Made by a program: the position numbers and the translations under genes
NCBI RefSeq assembly: GCF_047663525.1
Contig: NC_092587.1
Location: 33,037,001 to 33,101,000, forward strand
Length of the DNA: 64,000 nucleotides
Direction: 5' to 3'
DNA from: Anas platyrhynchos
Taxonomy: Eukaryota; Chordata; Aves; Anseriformes; Anatidae
Shown here: positions 28,981 to 41,800 of the stretch, piece after piece
How positions within the stretch are numbered: position 1 is the stretch's first letter
Layout of the letters: the number at the start of each line of letters is the position of its first letter
Notes under the pieces: model-generated
Database searches by the model: none
What the model saw: only the letters and a program-made list of their open reading frames with translations
Told to the model about the DNA's origin: nothing

Positions 28981-29026
28981 AAATAATAATAATAATAATA
29001 ATAACAATAACAATAACAATAATAAT
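28981..29026. repeat. (AAT)n/(AAC)n microsatellite
   Basis: AAT units interrupted by AATAAC units. Confidence 0.95.
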
Positions 29027-32000
29027 GGCAGTTCAGGGTCCAAGCAGAGCTCACTGCTTCTGGGCCACAAGGGAATGGGGCCATCCCTGAGCCTCAAACC
29101 TCACTCTGCCCCTTGAGCACCATTTCAATAAAAAGAAGTATTCACACATGTCACCCTAATGAAATGCATCCTACATGGTACAGAAGAGGACATGCCTGCA
29201 ACAAGAATGAGAAATAGTCCATAATTCTTTATAATAGTTGAATGTATCCTTTACAATGCTTATGCCTTGTGCCAGGCTGTACAAGAGCTGTGGGAAGTTT
29301 GTTATTCCCAGAGAGCGTAGTATTTTGCATAGGTCTAATTTGATATTGTTGTATATACAAGAGAGAGAGCTCTATTTAAAGTTTTGAAGAATATGAAAAT
29401 GGCACAGTAATAACAGGGTAGATTTATAACCATGCATCACAATGATGAGAAATTTAAAACTTCCTTCTGTTCCATTTCTTTATTATGAAACAATTACAAA
29501 CCACCATGGATGTGCCAAGTAAACAGCATGTTGATCCTTCTGGCTTGCTTTCCAACAATTTCTCTCTGCTAAACATGGAAGGAACAGGGTCTGGCTGCTT
29601 GTGTTCTTATCAACCCCAGGCACTTATGTGCCATGACAGGCACATGACTGACTAGGAATTCATCACAGGGACTCTGCATATAGCAAGAGGCACTTTGCAA
29701 TGGCAATTTTACAGGTGGAGCACCAATGAGAATTCATTTTCTCTAGTACAAAACAATGTCAGCAGCAGCCACAATGCTAACGCTATAAAATTCTTGCAGA
29801 ATAAATGATGAGAATATGGCTTCTACAGACCTGCAACATTTCTTAAACAAGACACAGACTACACCTAGGATGAAATTGTATGACAGACCTTGCAGATGTG
29901 GGTTAAAATATTGATATTCAGAAAGAAAAAAACCTGTTTGCATAGCTAGCTTAAGAGAAGAAGACTGTTTTCACAACTGATATGAAGTAGGTGTTGCTGA
30001 AAGCCAGACTGACTCTGTATTAGGTGCAAATTAATAGCTGGGACTACCAACGGAAAAAAAATAAAATAAAATAAAGGACAAAAAAAAAATATGTTTTTAG
30101 TAAATGCCATGATTTCTGATATATTTTCTCTCTATATATTTTTGTAGTGGAATAGAAATCTTAAGAAAATTATATACCACAAATGTAGCAACAATAATAA
30201 CTGCATGTCTAAATATATTTTTAAAATGTGAAAAGATGCACAGGACAACATACTCAACAAATCAGCTTATCTCTACAGCACATATGGATCACAGATACCA
30301 TTCACTGCAACATGATCATTCTGCTTAAATTGTATGCAGTAATTATCTGTGCTTGAAAATAAACAAGCAAGGGGAGGCATGTGCATTGAAAAGCAGATCA
30401 GCTATCTTCTTTATGGAAGAAGAGAAAAAATTAAGGGAAAGTTCTCTCATTCCAGAATTACAAATCACTATAACCAGGTTGGATTGCAATAATAAATGTC
30501 ATTCACTTATCCTCATAAATGCTAGTTTAAAAATTAGGGTTTGAAAGGCTTTCAGGCTTTAGTTTGAATATACTTTCTGCTTTAAAAAACAATATTGAGA
30601 AACATTTATACCCTCTTCTACTTTGATAAACATCTTCAGCAGGACTAGCCTTGATTGACAAACCTGAGCAGCATGCTAGCAGCAATAGTAACATCAGACT
30701 AATACTGTTCCCTCCACAGCTTAAATCAGAATCTCAGTTTTGGCACTAAAACAGGAGAAATCTAGCTTTGTTTCCTTTCCACTGAGTTTTCAGCAATAGC
30801 TGACTGCCTGGGGAAAGACTCGAGATTTTTTACTTGTCTTAAATAGTTAAATATATATATAGAAATACAGTGTTTTTCACTGATTCTGGTGCCAGTTAAA
30901 AAGAGCAAAGGGGACAAAAGTCAGATGTAGTCTGGTCTAAAGCTCTATCTAGTGCTATAAAACCCTTCAACTCCAAGTGCAAAAGGCTAATTGAACTGCT
31001 CCAGGCAACAGCGGTGCTTATCTGAGTTAATTTATTTTGTGGTGTATTATTGCCAACAGCACCTCAGCTACCAGGGAAAGTGCTAGAAATCCTTTCATTT
31101 CTGTGAAAGGACATTGTGTCTTATGCAAAGGGCAGTGTTTACACTAGCCAAGGCTCTGTGCTCTGCAGAAGGAGCACACATCAGAGCTTCTAACCCCTTC
31201 TGGAGTTGTTGATAATGGCTTTTTTGGTCCTGGTAAGCATTTTGGTTTTAGACTCCATTGGCTATTAACCCTGGAGGAGAGAAGATGGCAGCTCTTGAAT
31301 AAACATATTCCATCCCTCCCTGATGCTTTTCCCATCTACTGACCTTCCCATCAGGGATACATGCTGTAACAGCCTGTAGTGCTCCACACATAGTTCAAAA
31401 GTGCAAACAGAGGCACCGAACTGGAAAGGCAATCTGTGGTAGGGCTAAATGAGGATTTCAATTGAGTTTGTTGATTGAACTAATCTGATTGAAGAAAGCA
31501 TCTTCCCACATGTCTAGGAAAGGTCTGCATGATGCAATTTGGCTCTAGCTTGCCAAGGAAATATTTTCAGATGATCCTTGACTGTCCTCAGAAATATTCA
31601 TGCAGACTTCACAGTCTCTCTGCATACCACAGTTGAAAAAATTAATAAATGTTAACATAAATGTTAAAGGAGTTGTTTCACGTTATTGATTGTTTTTAGA
31701 TCAATGAAGTTGATGCAAAAAGTTGCATGAATAGTCTTATTTACCTGAAAAATAAAAGGCTTAAAGAGACTTTAACTCATAGTAAGTAAGTCAAATGAGA
31801 CAGAAAATTTCAGTTAAATTAACATAAAGTTCAGGTTGATGGCTGGTTAATCTCATGTCTGAGTAAAGAAAACAACTCAATTGCCAACTGACTTTTCCTG
31901 ATACCTGTGTGTCACCAAACTGATTGTGCCATTCTTGACTGTCCTCTCCTCACATACCGAGTGTAGGTCACTTCATTAGAAGAAATAAATGAGAAGATAT

Positions 32001-32677
32001 TTATTCCAGTAGATTAAGTTATTCTGCAAAGGAAGATACTATTTGTATAAGGAAAACAAATCTACCTAATATAACAGGAGAATAAAACAGTAATTCAAAA
32101 GAAAAATGTGTTCTCCATTGTATCGGTTCAGTTCTTTAATATTAAAATTAGAGCTTTATATTCAGTAAGGCAGAGCAGCACAGTCCTTTTACTTATGACA
32201 TGATCTCCTCAGCAAAGTTAGGATGTTTTTTCTTCAGAAACAAACATTTATATTCTTACACTTTGATTTTTTATAAATCACTTTCATATGTGTATTATTG
32301 ACAGGACCCTGTTAGAAACACCAATACCTTCCAGAACACCAAAAAAATCTGTATTTAGGCAAACTCATAAAGCGTTTGATCTAATGATTTTATCGTGTGC
32401 CCACTGAAGGTAGAAATTCAGATATCAGCTCTTCTAAAAATACTAACTTAAATTTGATCAAAATTATTTCTTGCTCTTATCCCCCTAATTCTCAAATTCT
32501 CTCTTATCCACATCTGAGCCCTATTGCACTAATTGCAAGGTATAAACATAGTGGAAACACAAAAAATGACTTGAACATGCACTTTTCCCCCCTATATATA
32601 TAATGATTCAAGCATCATTTGCCAAAAAGATGAAAAAAAAAGTCAGTAAAATCTAAATTGTCCTATCTGTAAATGAC

Positions 32678-32736
32678 ATTTATCAATTTATAAATTTATC
32701 AATCTATAAATTTATCAAATTTATCTATTTATCAAT
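32678..32736. repeat. AT-rich tandem repeat, about 16-17 bp unit
   Basis: ATTTATCAATTTATAA and ATTTATCAATCTATAA lie head to tail, followed by two shorter ATTTATC units. Confidence 0.8.
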
Positions 32737-33112
32737 GCCAGTTCCCATCATTTAGAAGCCATTTGGAAATAACTGTTTGGAAGTATCAATTTAACTGATC
32801 CAGCAACTTTGTAGTAGGTCCAGATGATATTGTCAAAGAATCAGTCTTGACGTAGAGAACTATTAGGGACCAGACTGGAAACAGTCCCTGCACCTGCCAC
32901 AGCCAAATGGTAAAGGATCAGCCTCTAAAGCCCCCTGACCTCACTAAAGAGAGAAGTGTGTCTGTCCACAGAGGACTGTCACTTCGACATTGCTTTAGAG
33001 AAGGCCACAATGTGTTTATCTTCAGTGAAGTGGTCGCCTTCAGATATTTTATTGAGTTCAAGAGGAAAAGACTAGCAGTCTTTCACCTGCTGCTCTACGT
33101 GCTGAGTAGGTG

Positions 33113-33170
33113 ATATTGGTACAGTTACGCTTGCTATGCAGTTATTGGTACAGTTATGCAGTTGCTATTG
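33113..33170. repeat. Imperfect tandem duplication
   Basis: TATTGGTACAGTTA occurs twice about 29 bases apart, each followed by TATGCAGTT with an internal insertion or deletion. Confidence 0.7.
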
Positions 33171-35067
33171 CACTCAGGGCAGGCTGGAGAGGCTCCACGC
33201 TGGCCTAACATAACTGTTTTCCAGCACATGCACAAAAACTTATGACTTGCAGACATGGGCAGTACTAGAAACACACGGCAGCAATGACATTGCCTCCAAG
33301 AGCCACCTGCAGCTGTTATCATTATTTTTGATCTGTGACACAGCCGGAGGTGATGCAAGAGATCCTTGAGTAAAAGAAAAGCCACTCACCAAAATTAAAG
33401 TAATGGAGGACCTAGGTTTAAGGGAGCCCCGAGAAAAGATCCTGTATTCATCTATAGATTAGAGCCCTTTCCTATGACCTTCTGTGGCAAGATCAGGCAC
33501 TGGAAGTAGACAAAATAGAAAAAAAACTCAACCAAGGTTATCTGAGCTGCACATGGAAGACCACCTGCTGGACATCTGGCAGAGGCAGGGAGCAACCCCA
33601 CACCCACCCAGAGACATTTTGCCAGTGGATTGGTACCTCTGCCTTCCTGCAAATGAGATTAAACAGCATGGTTGGATTGGAGCCAAAGCACTCGGCACCT
33701 TGCAGAACTAAGCTCACTCTGCATTAAAAATAACATCCAGCTCTTTGGAGTTTGCTGGAAACAGTAACTTGAAAACCAACATGTGTGCTGATGGGGATGG
33801 CAGAGCAGTAGAACAGGCCTGCCAGACCACACCAGAGCTTCTGGGGTGGCACCGGCCTGGAGACCTCCTGTCTCTGCAGCTCCCCTGGGTGCTGTGAGGT
33901 TGTGCAGAGGCCCAGCAGTGCCAGATCCCAGCTCAGAAGCCTCAGTGGGGCTAGTTTCCTGGTGGGAAAAAAGGAAGAGTTGCTTTCCCCAGGAAAAGAC
34001 TGGGATTGTATATCCATGGCATTTTTTAGGTATGATGAATATTCATTAAAGACTTTAAAAATCTTTATTAAAGCTGCACCTACTGAACTCAAGAGACTGT
34101 GATATGTAAAGCAGCAGCAAACAAGCCAACAGCTCCTCCAAAAATTCAGTTTTACCACCTTGCTCATAAATCACTATTGCAATTCTGAACGCTTTGAAGC
34201 AGTCACTGAAACACAGTCAATTAATAACAACAGCAAATATCCACAGCTTAGATCAACGCTCAGCTGCTCCACTCATCTGGCAGCGTTACTCTGATCCCAG
34301 AAAGCCTTATGCTCTTCCAGCAGGATAACAGCCCCACAGGCAAAGAAAGGGTGTGGGATCTCTCCATATTTTATAAGATTAAATAGAGTTTTAAAAAGAA
34401 TAGTTCAGTGCTCTGTGTCACTGCCCCACGAGCAGGAGAGGGGGCACCTGCTCAGCCCCAGCTGTGCAGGAGATGAGTGCAGCTGGCATTCAGCCACCAG
34501 GCACCAGGCTGCTTGCTTTTCCACTCCAATTTGGAATTGACCGTCAGCACACTTGTAAACACGGAAATCTGGGTCAATTAATGTTATGTATGACAACAGA
34601 CCATGACATCTGTCCAGCACTGTTACTAATACACACAGCTTTCCACAGGAATATTTGCCTCTCAGTTTCCTACTCTGTCTCCTCTCAGTTTCAGCCCAGT
34701 CCCTGATTCCCTCCTTAAAGAAACTGGAGTACATGCAGCACAAGTGGGGCACATCAGAAGATCATGCAGCTTATTTAAGTCTTTTTAATTATTAAAAAAA
34801 ATAAATAAATCTTAAAAAGGAATCAGTGTCTTAAAAGTCAGGCCTTTCCCTCATTGCTAGATGACCCAACTGTAGCACTCATTTCAGTTTTTCCATCAGA
34901 CCTTACATGTAAGCTTACTGATTTTGTTTTAATGTGTCTTTACAGATAAAAAAGAGCTTTATAAAAAGGACACTGACTTGCTTGATAGTGGAAGCTAGTT
35001 TTAAATTGACATAGATAAAGGCATAAGCAAAAGACCCAAACCTTTAGTGATCCTTCTCTCCTAAATA

Positions 35068-35073
35068 TTTATT
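35068..35073 (-). terminator. AMIGO2: Distal AATAAA poly(A) signal candidate for AMIGO2
   Basis: The next minus-strand AATAAA, giving a 3'-UTR of about 1.8 kb. A G-rich stretch with GGTTTGG follows downstream. Another AATAAA is at 34069-34064, and an ATTAAA variant at 36424-36419. A 3'-UTR of 1 kb or more fits AMIGO2 better than the proximal site, but 3'-end data are needed to choose. Confidence 0.35.
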
Positions 35074-35577
35074 TTGAGCCTAGAAAAAGAATTCCTATCT
35101 TCCCTGAATATCCGAATGAAAATCTCATGCAGTTGTTTAATTCCATGTACTTTGTGCACAACCCAGCAACACTGTTTCCTGATCTTATCTGTTTTCCAGC
35201 CAGCTTGCTTTCAAACAATTAGCTACATCAAGCCTTCCACTCAGCAAATCAATTGTTGATAGCTTTGGCTCAGCCAGATGTAAGCTTGAGCATGACAACA
35301 GGCCTCTCAAAAGAAATCATGAAAAATGGCAAGCAACTATTACAGTAAGCCTCACAAAAATAAATTACAGTTGCCATGTCCTGTGGCCTTTTGACTCTGA
35401 TTTTGTTTATCTTTCTCTATTTCAGTATATTCCCCAAAGAACTAACAAAACAGACACTATCCAATTATTCTTTGGTAAGCTGTAATTCCTTCTAAAACGC
35501 CTTTGAAGTTGGTAGTGTTCAATGCAAGAAAGACTGGCAAAGCCCAGCCCAGTCCCAACATAAGCAAACTTTAAGCA

Positions 35578-35625
35578 AACAAAAAAAAAAAAACACAAAA
35601 CAAAACAACAAAAAAAAAAAGAAAT
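35578..35625. repeat. A-rich (CAAAA)n tract
   Basis: Two A runs separated by CAAAACAAAACAAC. It falls in the possible AMIGO2 3'-UTR on the other strand, where it would be T-rich. Confidence 0.85.
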
Positions 35626-36800
35626 AGCAATTATAAGAGTAAGTTCTCTACAATAACATGACACTTCATGTAAACAATGCTGATTGACCAGTCCAGGCCA
35701 ATATTACTGTTCATAAACTTTGGCAGTGATACATTTGGGCAAGGAGGGAAGCAGTACGTATAAGACTGGGCCAAGCATGGAGGAAAAGCTGCAATTTCTG
35801 AATTCACTGTGTGTTCTGCACTTTTCAGGAATTTGTCCAAGCACTTTTTCCTCCTTCAATAAAAAAGTTAAAAAAAAGTAAGAAGCAAATTTTGTGAGAC
35901 TGCTGGAACCAAGTACTCTGAAAGGATAAAATATTACCTCTCTTATGTGAGGTTACCCCTGAACAGAAGCAGCCCACCCCTAAGATGAAGCAGGAGCCCT
36001 GGTGACAGCGTCAGGCTAGTTTACCACACGTGACACCAAGCATACTGTGAACACTGCAGGTTTAGACAAATGATAACAAGCAAACAGGTTATTGCAGCTT
36101 AATGAGTTACTGCAGATTAGCTTGAGTCCTCATGACTGAGAACTCCCCTAAGGCAATTAAAAAGGAGGTAACCTGTTAACTTTTACCAGTTTTCTTTATG
36201 TGTCAGTATTTGTAAACAAATACTACTACATTTCATAAACAATCCCTTGATTAAGATTGGAATAAAATGAACACACACATTTAAAGTTTTCACACAGTTC
36301 TCAGAAAACACATTATCAGTTTATGGCCATAAACTTTTATCCAGTACTGCTAGGCATCCTGGTGGCAAATCTAATCTTTTTGTTAAGATCAGTCTAGGAA
36401 AATTATTTTCCTCTATGATTTTAATGTGAAGATTTTATGGACCTGTGAAAGGAATGGCAGGAAGGCTGGGCACTTTCCTCTGTAGCCACCTCAGTTTGCT
36501 CGTATGCTCCTTGCAGAGGAGGGGAGCCAAGAACCAAGAGTCTTGTGTGGGGGTCAGCATCTGCCCTGAGAAATCAGCTGTATGCACTGGAAGTACCTCT
36601 AAATAAGCACAAGAGATGGCTGCATACATCCTAGAGAGTAAAAACCAAGGCTAGGCTTTCACCAAAGGCATTCACATGAATGCCATGCTGTTTGCTTTTC
36701 TCAAGCAAGGTATCCCTGTTGCATGGCCCTGCACTCACAAAGGAGAGGAGATGCAGTTCAAGGACTGACAATAGATACTTTTTTTAAAACATTTTCTCTC

Positions 36801-36806
36801 TTTATT
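36801..36806 (-). terminator. AMIGO2: Proximal AATAAA poly(A) signal candidate for AMIGO2
   Basis: Minus-strand AATAAA, 77 bases past the AMIGO2 stop, with a T-rich stretch after it. It would give a very short 3'-UTR, so it may be a minor or unused site. Confidence 0.3.
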
Positions 36807-36882
36807 TCTTTTTCCTGATGACTGCTACAAGCAAAGGAGGTATTCAGAAATGTGACTGCACAATACGAACACAGGCAGCAAA

Positions 36883-38448
36883 CTAAGTTGATGGCATGAA
36901 AGGTGTATCTGAGAACACAGAGTTGACAGAATCAGAGTCGGATTTTGTTCGAGTGGTTTTTAAGATACTCTCAGCTATGGCATTGTCATTAGGAAACAGT
37001 TTTACTTTTCCATTCTGACCGTGTTTTGGTTCGTGTACAGGTTCCAGGAAAACCACTCGTTTGCCAGTGCTGGCCTTCTTCTCATCGGCAGGCAGCTCTT
37101 GAGGTGGTGTGGAGTTCAGTATGGACGAGTGGGCACTGCTTTGGTTCAGCTTCCTCTTCCTCCTCTTTGTCTTGCATTGACACGGGCAGGGGGTCAGATA
37201 GAGATAGAGCAGTACTAAAACAATACTGGCTACACAGGCAGCAAGGGTGGTAAAAGCTGTATTAAATGCTTCATGAGCATGGGACCTGTTAACTGTGAAA
37301 TTGCTCACATTTATTCTAACCTCTATGGTTTCATTCAATAGTCTTTTCTTATTTATTGCAATGCAGGAGTACAGCCCAGAGTCCTCTAGCTGGGCATCTG
37401 TTATCTCCAGGCTCCCGTTATGAAACACCCTAAAGTTGCCTGTGTCCCTGTCTGGCTCCAGCAATTTATTGTCTGGACTAACCCAAACAAAGTGTGTGCC
37501 TGCATCACTGATTCTGCTGTCACAGTGAATGATCAGCCTGTCACCAACCTGGGCATCATGAATAAACCCAAAGGCTTGGAAAGAGCTGTTGATGGTGCTT
37601 TCTGAGCAATTCAGAAAGTTGTCATGCAGTAAAGGCAGTTTATTGTAACCTCTTGGGTCCGATCGCAGCAAACAGGTGTACTCGCTTTTGAAGTCCATGA
37701 CAGAGTTGAAGTGCCTTTGATACCAGAAGATCAGCATGGAGTACAGTGTACAGTCACAGTAAAATGGGTTGCCGTGAAGATAAACTCCACTGAGATGCTT
37801 GGCTGGCACCGAACTCAGGCGCTGGATAGGCATTGACTGGATGTGATTAAAGGAAACATCCAGCAATATGAGTTCTGTCAGCTTGTGTTTGCCAATGTAC
37901 AAGTCCAGTGGGAAATGCGAGAGCAAGTTATAGCTTAAATACAATTTCTGCAATTTGTACAATCCTCCAAAGGCTGAAGACTCTATCTGCATTATCTGAT
38001 TGTTGTACAGCAGGAGAACTTCCAAGGCCTTCAGCTCCTGGAACACGGGGCTGCCCAGCGTCTTCAGGCTGTTGGACGACAAGTCTAGGTACTTTAGGTT
38101 TGGGGTTGTGGAAAAGCTTCCAGTGATAATGCTGCTAATGCTGTTATGATTGATTATTAAAGTGTTCAGCTTCTCAAACAGCACCGGGACCCATTCAGGC
38201 TCTAAGAATCCAATTCTGTTATAACTCAGATCCAGCCTTTTCATACTTTTATAGAGATTTCCTGGCACCCGAGAGAGGTTTTTACTGGTGCAGCTTACGA
38301 TATCGCTGGCACAGATGCAGGCTGTTGGACACATCCCCGGGGCACTGCCACAGACACTCACTGTGAAGACCAAGAGGCATGCCAACCCTCTGCAGTTCAC
38401 CTTACAAACTCCAAGTCGAGTAGGAAGCATCCGGCAGTTTAAAGACAT
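36883..38448 (-). CDS. AMIGO2: AMIGO2, amphoterin-induced protein 2 (complete single-exon CDS)
   Basis: Single-pass type I membrane adhesion protein of the AMIGO family. The family is known for homophilic and heterophilic cell contacts, neurite outgrowth and neuronal survival; AMIGO2 is also known as Alivin-1, an activity-dependent survival gene. Seen in the 521-residue translation: a signal peptide with hydrophobic core at about 21-36; an LRRNT cap with Cys 40, 44, 46 and 53; about six leucine-rich repeats from 71 to 204 (LxxLxLxxN pattern); an LRRCT cap with Cys 231, 233, 259 and 281; an Ig domain with Cys 309 and 362 and the DSGLYSC motif; N-glycosylation sequons including N57, N280, N287, N344, N372, N380, N383 and N387; a transmembrane helix at about 398-418; a Cys-rich juxtamembrane stretch (CPCQC) and a basic, then Ser-rich, tail ending in FSDTPFMPST. 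Length matches the family (about 520). The ATG has A at -3, and the N-terminus aligns with the mammalian MSL...LPT..LG start as I recall it. There is no frameshift or missing cysteine. AMIGO1 and AMIGO3 are less likely, judged on the tail and transmembrane sequence. Confidence 0.97.
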   Translation of the reverse strand: MSLNCRMLPTRLGVCKVNCRGLACLLVFTVSVCGSAPGMCPTACICASDIVSCTSKNLSRVPGNLYKSMKRLDLSYNRIGFLEPEWVPVLFEKLNTLIINHNSISSIITGSFSTTPNLKYLDLSSNSLKTLGSPVFQELKALEVLLLYNNQIMQIESSAFGGLYKLQKLYLSYNLLSHFPLDLYIGKHKLTELILLDVSFNHIQSMPIQRLSSVPAKHLSGVYLHGNPFYCDCTLYSMLIFWYQRHFNSVMDFKSEYTCLLRSDPRGYNKLPLLHDNFLNCSESTINSSFQAFGFIHDAQVGDRLIIHCDSRISDAGTHFVWVSPDNKLLEPDRDTGNFRVFHNGSLEITDAQLEDSGLYSCIAINKKRLLNETIEVRINVSNFTVNRSHAHEAFNTAFTTLAACVASIVLVLLYLYLTPCPCQCKTKRRKRKLNQSSAHSSILNSTPPQELPADEKKASTGKRVVFLEPVHEPKHGQNGKVKLFPNDNAIAESILKTTRTKSDSDSVNSVFSDTPFMPST

Positions 38449-38524
38449 TGTCGCTGGCTCTTAGCTGGCTCCCAGTGCTTCTTGCCACAGATTACATGTG
38501 CAGCTAGCTTTGCACTAATCGCTG
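38449..38524 (-). other. AMIGO2: AMIGO2 exon 2 5'-UTR and splice acceptor
   Basis: On the minus strand, a pyrimidine-rich tract ending TTTTGACAG lies directly upstream of the CDS. The AG is at 38523-38522, so the exon would begin at 38521, 73 bases before the ATG. A branch-point-like TGTTAAT lies a few tens of bases further upstream. AMIGO genes generally have a non-coding first exon and one coding exon, which fits. The acceptor is seen in the sequence; its use is inferred. Confidence 0.65.
38492..38497 (-). promoter_or_regulatory. AMIGO2: Minimal ATG-TAA upstream ORF in the AMIGO2 leader
   Basis: In the leader just before the AMIGO2 start, an ATG is followed immediately by TAA on the minus strand. 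It has a weak context (C at -3, T at +4) and lies 49 bases upstream of the main ATG. Because it sits in the same exon as the CDS, it should be in the mRNA whichever first exon is used. Start-stop elements can pause ribosomes; that role here is inference. Confidence 0.5.
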
Positions 38525-38818
38525 TCAAAAGAGGAATACAGAGGTACAGCACATTAACATTTAACATTCATACCCTGCCTGATTTCTTATGCATGCCTTC
38601 TGAACAAACACAGTGAATTAATCAATGCTTCATACAATTAGTTAGAAAATCTAGTTGTTAGACGATTTTAGCTTAGCGCTGGCTTTATGTAAACATGACG
38701 TTCTTCACTCATCTGTAAACATTCACATTAGAGACATGTTTTGCTCTTCAAAAAAATGCAACCGTTCTTCAGTCTTGGACTAAGGAATGCAATTTCTGAC
38801 AATTTAAAATATATGTAA

Positions 38819-38844
38819 ATAAAAAAAAAAAAAGAAAAAAAAAA
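38819..38844. repeat. A-rich run
   Basis: Two A runs separated by a G. Confidence 0.9.
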
Positions 38845-41800
38845 CGAAATGCTCATCTGTGGAACTTGAATGGACAATGGCATCTCCTAGCTGTTTCCAA
38901 ACCAGCCTAGGCAAAAAAACTTATGGTAGAGAGAGGAGGAAAACAAAAACAAACAAAAAATCTTATCCAAAAATATTGCCTTGTCTAGCAAGGAGCAGTT
39001 ATGATATGTGTTTCTTCCCAGAGAATGCCTCACATTTTTAAGCAAAGAATTTTATAAGTCTCTTTAACTTTAAAGGTCATATGATTTATTATTATTTTTA
39101 TTGTTAATTCAGTAACTGATAGTTCAGGAATCAACAGTCCATTTTTAAAGTTATTCCAAGTTGTTCAACTGGAATGCTTCATATTCTGTTACTTCTACCT
39201 TTGCCAAAATAATTGTAGGGGAGGAAATTTCCCATGCCTGTGCCTACCTCAAGCAGAAGTTTTGGGACCTTTCAGTTAGGATGAGTCAGCCATTTCTCAA
39301 AACTCATTAAAGGGGAAAAAAAAATGTTTTGCTAATTTTTCTTCTCAAGTAATAAGAACAAAACCTATCATACTCTTCTGAGAATATTTTAGTGTCACTA
39401 TAGTTTGAAGCAGGGACTTAAAATTTGTCAGGCTGGTGGTTCCATGCCCAGGTATATGTTTTTTGCCATCTCCTAGGAAAATGTACACATAATTAGCAGA
39501 ACAATGAACATTTATTTTCACTCTTGCTCTCCCTGGATACCTGTTAAGAGTTTGCCAGTAAATTCCCAGGTGAATCCATATGCATTGATTATCCCCACCC
39601 CTTCACAGATCAAGCGTGGTATTCAGCTCCCACATATTAAACTTGAACTCATTCCTCCAGTCTCACCCACCCATTGGTACAGTATCTGAGCAGGGAACCC
39701 CACACCGACAGTTGCTCTGGGCTGCTGACAGTGATATGTCCCAGAGCTGGGAGATGGAAGGATGCCAAGGGGCAGCAGGGAGAATCAAATGGAAATTAAA
39801 TAGAGAGAAGCAGAATAAAAGGAGTTGTATTCGTTGATGAGGGGAGATGGATGAAAAAAGGATTCAGATGTTAAAATCAAGACCTGGAAGGTGGAGGACT
39901 AATGCAGAGATACAGGCAAAGAAGGGGTTAACGGGAAAGGGAAGATAAGAGATGCATGGAAAAGGAAGGGCAAAGCCAGGAAAGGAGGATGCTAATGGAG
40001 CATCATCATTGTAGCTAATGGAGCAAGCATGAGGTAGTTTGGATGCCATCAGGGCACAGAACTCAGCTAAAGCATACAATAAGCCTGGGAAAGCAGATAG
40101 GGAGGAAATAAATGACATAAAAGGGTTAAGCATAAGAAAGACAAGTGTTTCAAGAGGTGAACATTAAAACATACTTTTATGGAGAATTTGCATCTGGTAC
40201 TTGTGAGTCTAAGATTACCTATGCAATCAATTAATCAATGTGAAATGCACTAATTTCCACTTGTCCCTCAGTTCCTTACTCCCCTCCTCCCTAACACTCT
40301 GCCAACCTGACAGGCTGCTGTCTTCTGCCAAGTCTTCTATTCTTAAGTCAAATGGTAGAGGTTGTGCTATGAATCTAGAGAGCCGAACCCTTCTAATGAC
40401 CCATTAAAAGAAGAAATATGAAGGCAGCAGGAGGGGAGAATTCACCTTGCAAAAGAATTTATATATACATTGGATTTAAATGCTTGTGTTACCCAAAACT
40501 ATATTAAGAGAATGACAGGGCAGCCATATCAAATATTCAAAAATTAGTATCACAATTAAGGTTTTCTGTGTCATTTAGATTTTTATATACTGCCCTTAGT
40601 TACATGCTCAGTTAGATTTCTCCCCTCCCAAAACCTTTTCTCATACTGTGCAAAGGATCTGTTGAAGAACATGGAAAAGCAAGGGTGATTAGGGTGATTA
40701 CACCAAGAACTAAGTAAATGCCTGTGCATGACAACTGCAACATATCCTAGCTTCTGCTACACAATTCCTGTGACATCAGGCAAATTATGTGAACTGATGA
40801 CTGTTAGAAAATCATGAGCTTATTGCAGTCATCAGCCTGAGACTCAGCAAATAAGGAGCTTGTATATGTTAAATCTGGGAAGGGCTGATCTGAAGAAGTG
40901 TCGAGATGAAAGTCAAAATTTTACGACTCTAGCTGACAGCTTTGACTATTGAGTTTTCTCCTTGCTTCCCTGTGTATAAAAGAGATATAGAAACATAATG
41001 TTAAGTATAAGAATATTGTAAACATAAATTAATTGATTATGAATCTTGATACTAAGATTTTATTCTAAAGTCTTATAGGTTTTCAGGTCATTCTGAAGTA
41101 TCTAACAACATGGGGTTGTCAGTGGGAAGCTAGGAACCAAGAGGAATTAGTTTTAACCAATCCTAAGCACCTAGCTGGGGTGTTTTTGCTAGACAGCTCA
41201 TCGTTTATGGAAACAATTAATAGATATAAGTTCATCTAGAGAGTGAGACCTATGAAAGCATTAGAGAATTGAACATAAGGAAATGATTCTGTACTCCCTC
41301 CACTGTGGATTTGTATGGCAAGCAGTACATAAGGCACAATGGAAACACTGAAAGATGTAAAAAGATTTTCCTAACTGCTCATTTAGTTAGCACATTGCTC
41401 AAAACAAGGTATGTGAAAACTGTATATCATAAAACTAGGTGCATAAAGACTGAATTATAACACATACACAAAATGGGGGATAATTTAATGTTGCATAGGT
41501 TGCCTTTTCCACTAATATTTGACTGTCTGATTTTGCAGCCTCTGCAGACTAATTTCTCATGGAACTTCACTTGTAAAAAGATGAATGGCACTTTCAAAAT
41601 CATCTCCTCTGTTGAATATAACTGCAATCCTGGAGATACTCCAAACAGAAAGTACTAGGTCAATGCCCAGCTTGAGAAGGCTTACCAAGTTGAATACACT
41701 AAATAGCCGCGCATGTTTGTTTCTGTCCACACCTACAATTAACTCACCAGAAACTCTGAGCTCACCTGCAACCAAATCCCAAGGGCAGATTTGGGGCTGG

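Larger units (their letters stand above)
26331..35067. other. Non-coding, no gene recognised
   Basis: AT-rich, with small duplications and microsatellites. A 147-codon minus frame at 33724-34167 resembles no known protein. The part nearest 35 kb may be just beyond the AMIGO2 3' end. Confidence 0.6.
35074..36882 (-). other. AMIGO2: Probable AMIGO2 3'-UTR region
   Basis: Lies between the AMIGO2 stop and the distal poly(A) signal candidate. No plausible coding frame. Extent is unproven and depends on which signal is used. Confidence 0.35.

Noticed and set aside
37021..38126. Plus-strand frames of 60-75 codons over AMIGO2
   Set aside because: Antisense shadows of the AMIGO2 CDS with no independent support.
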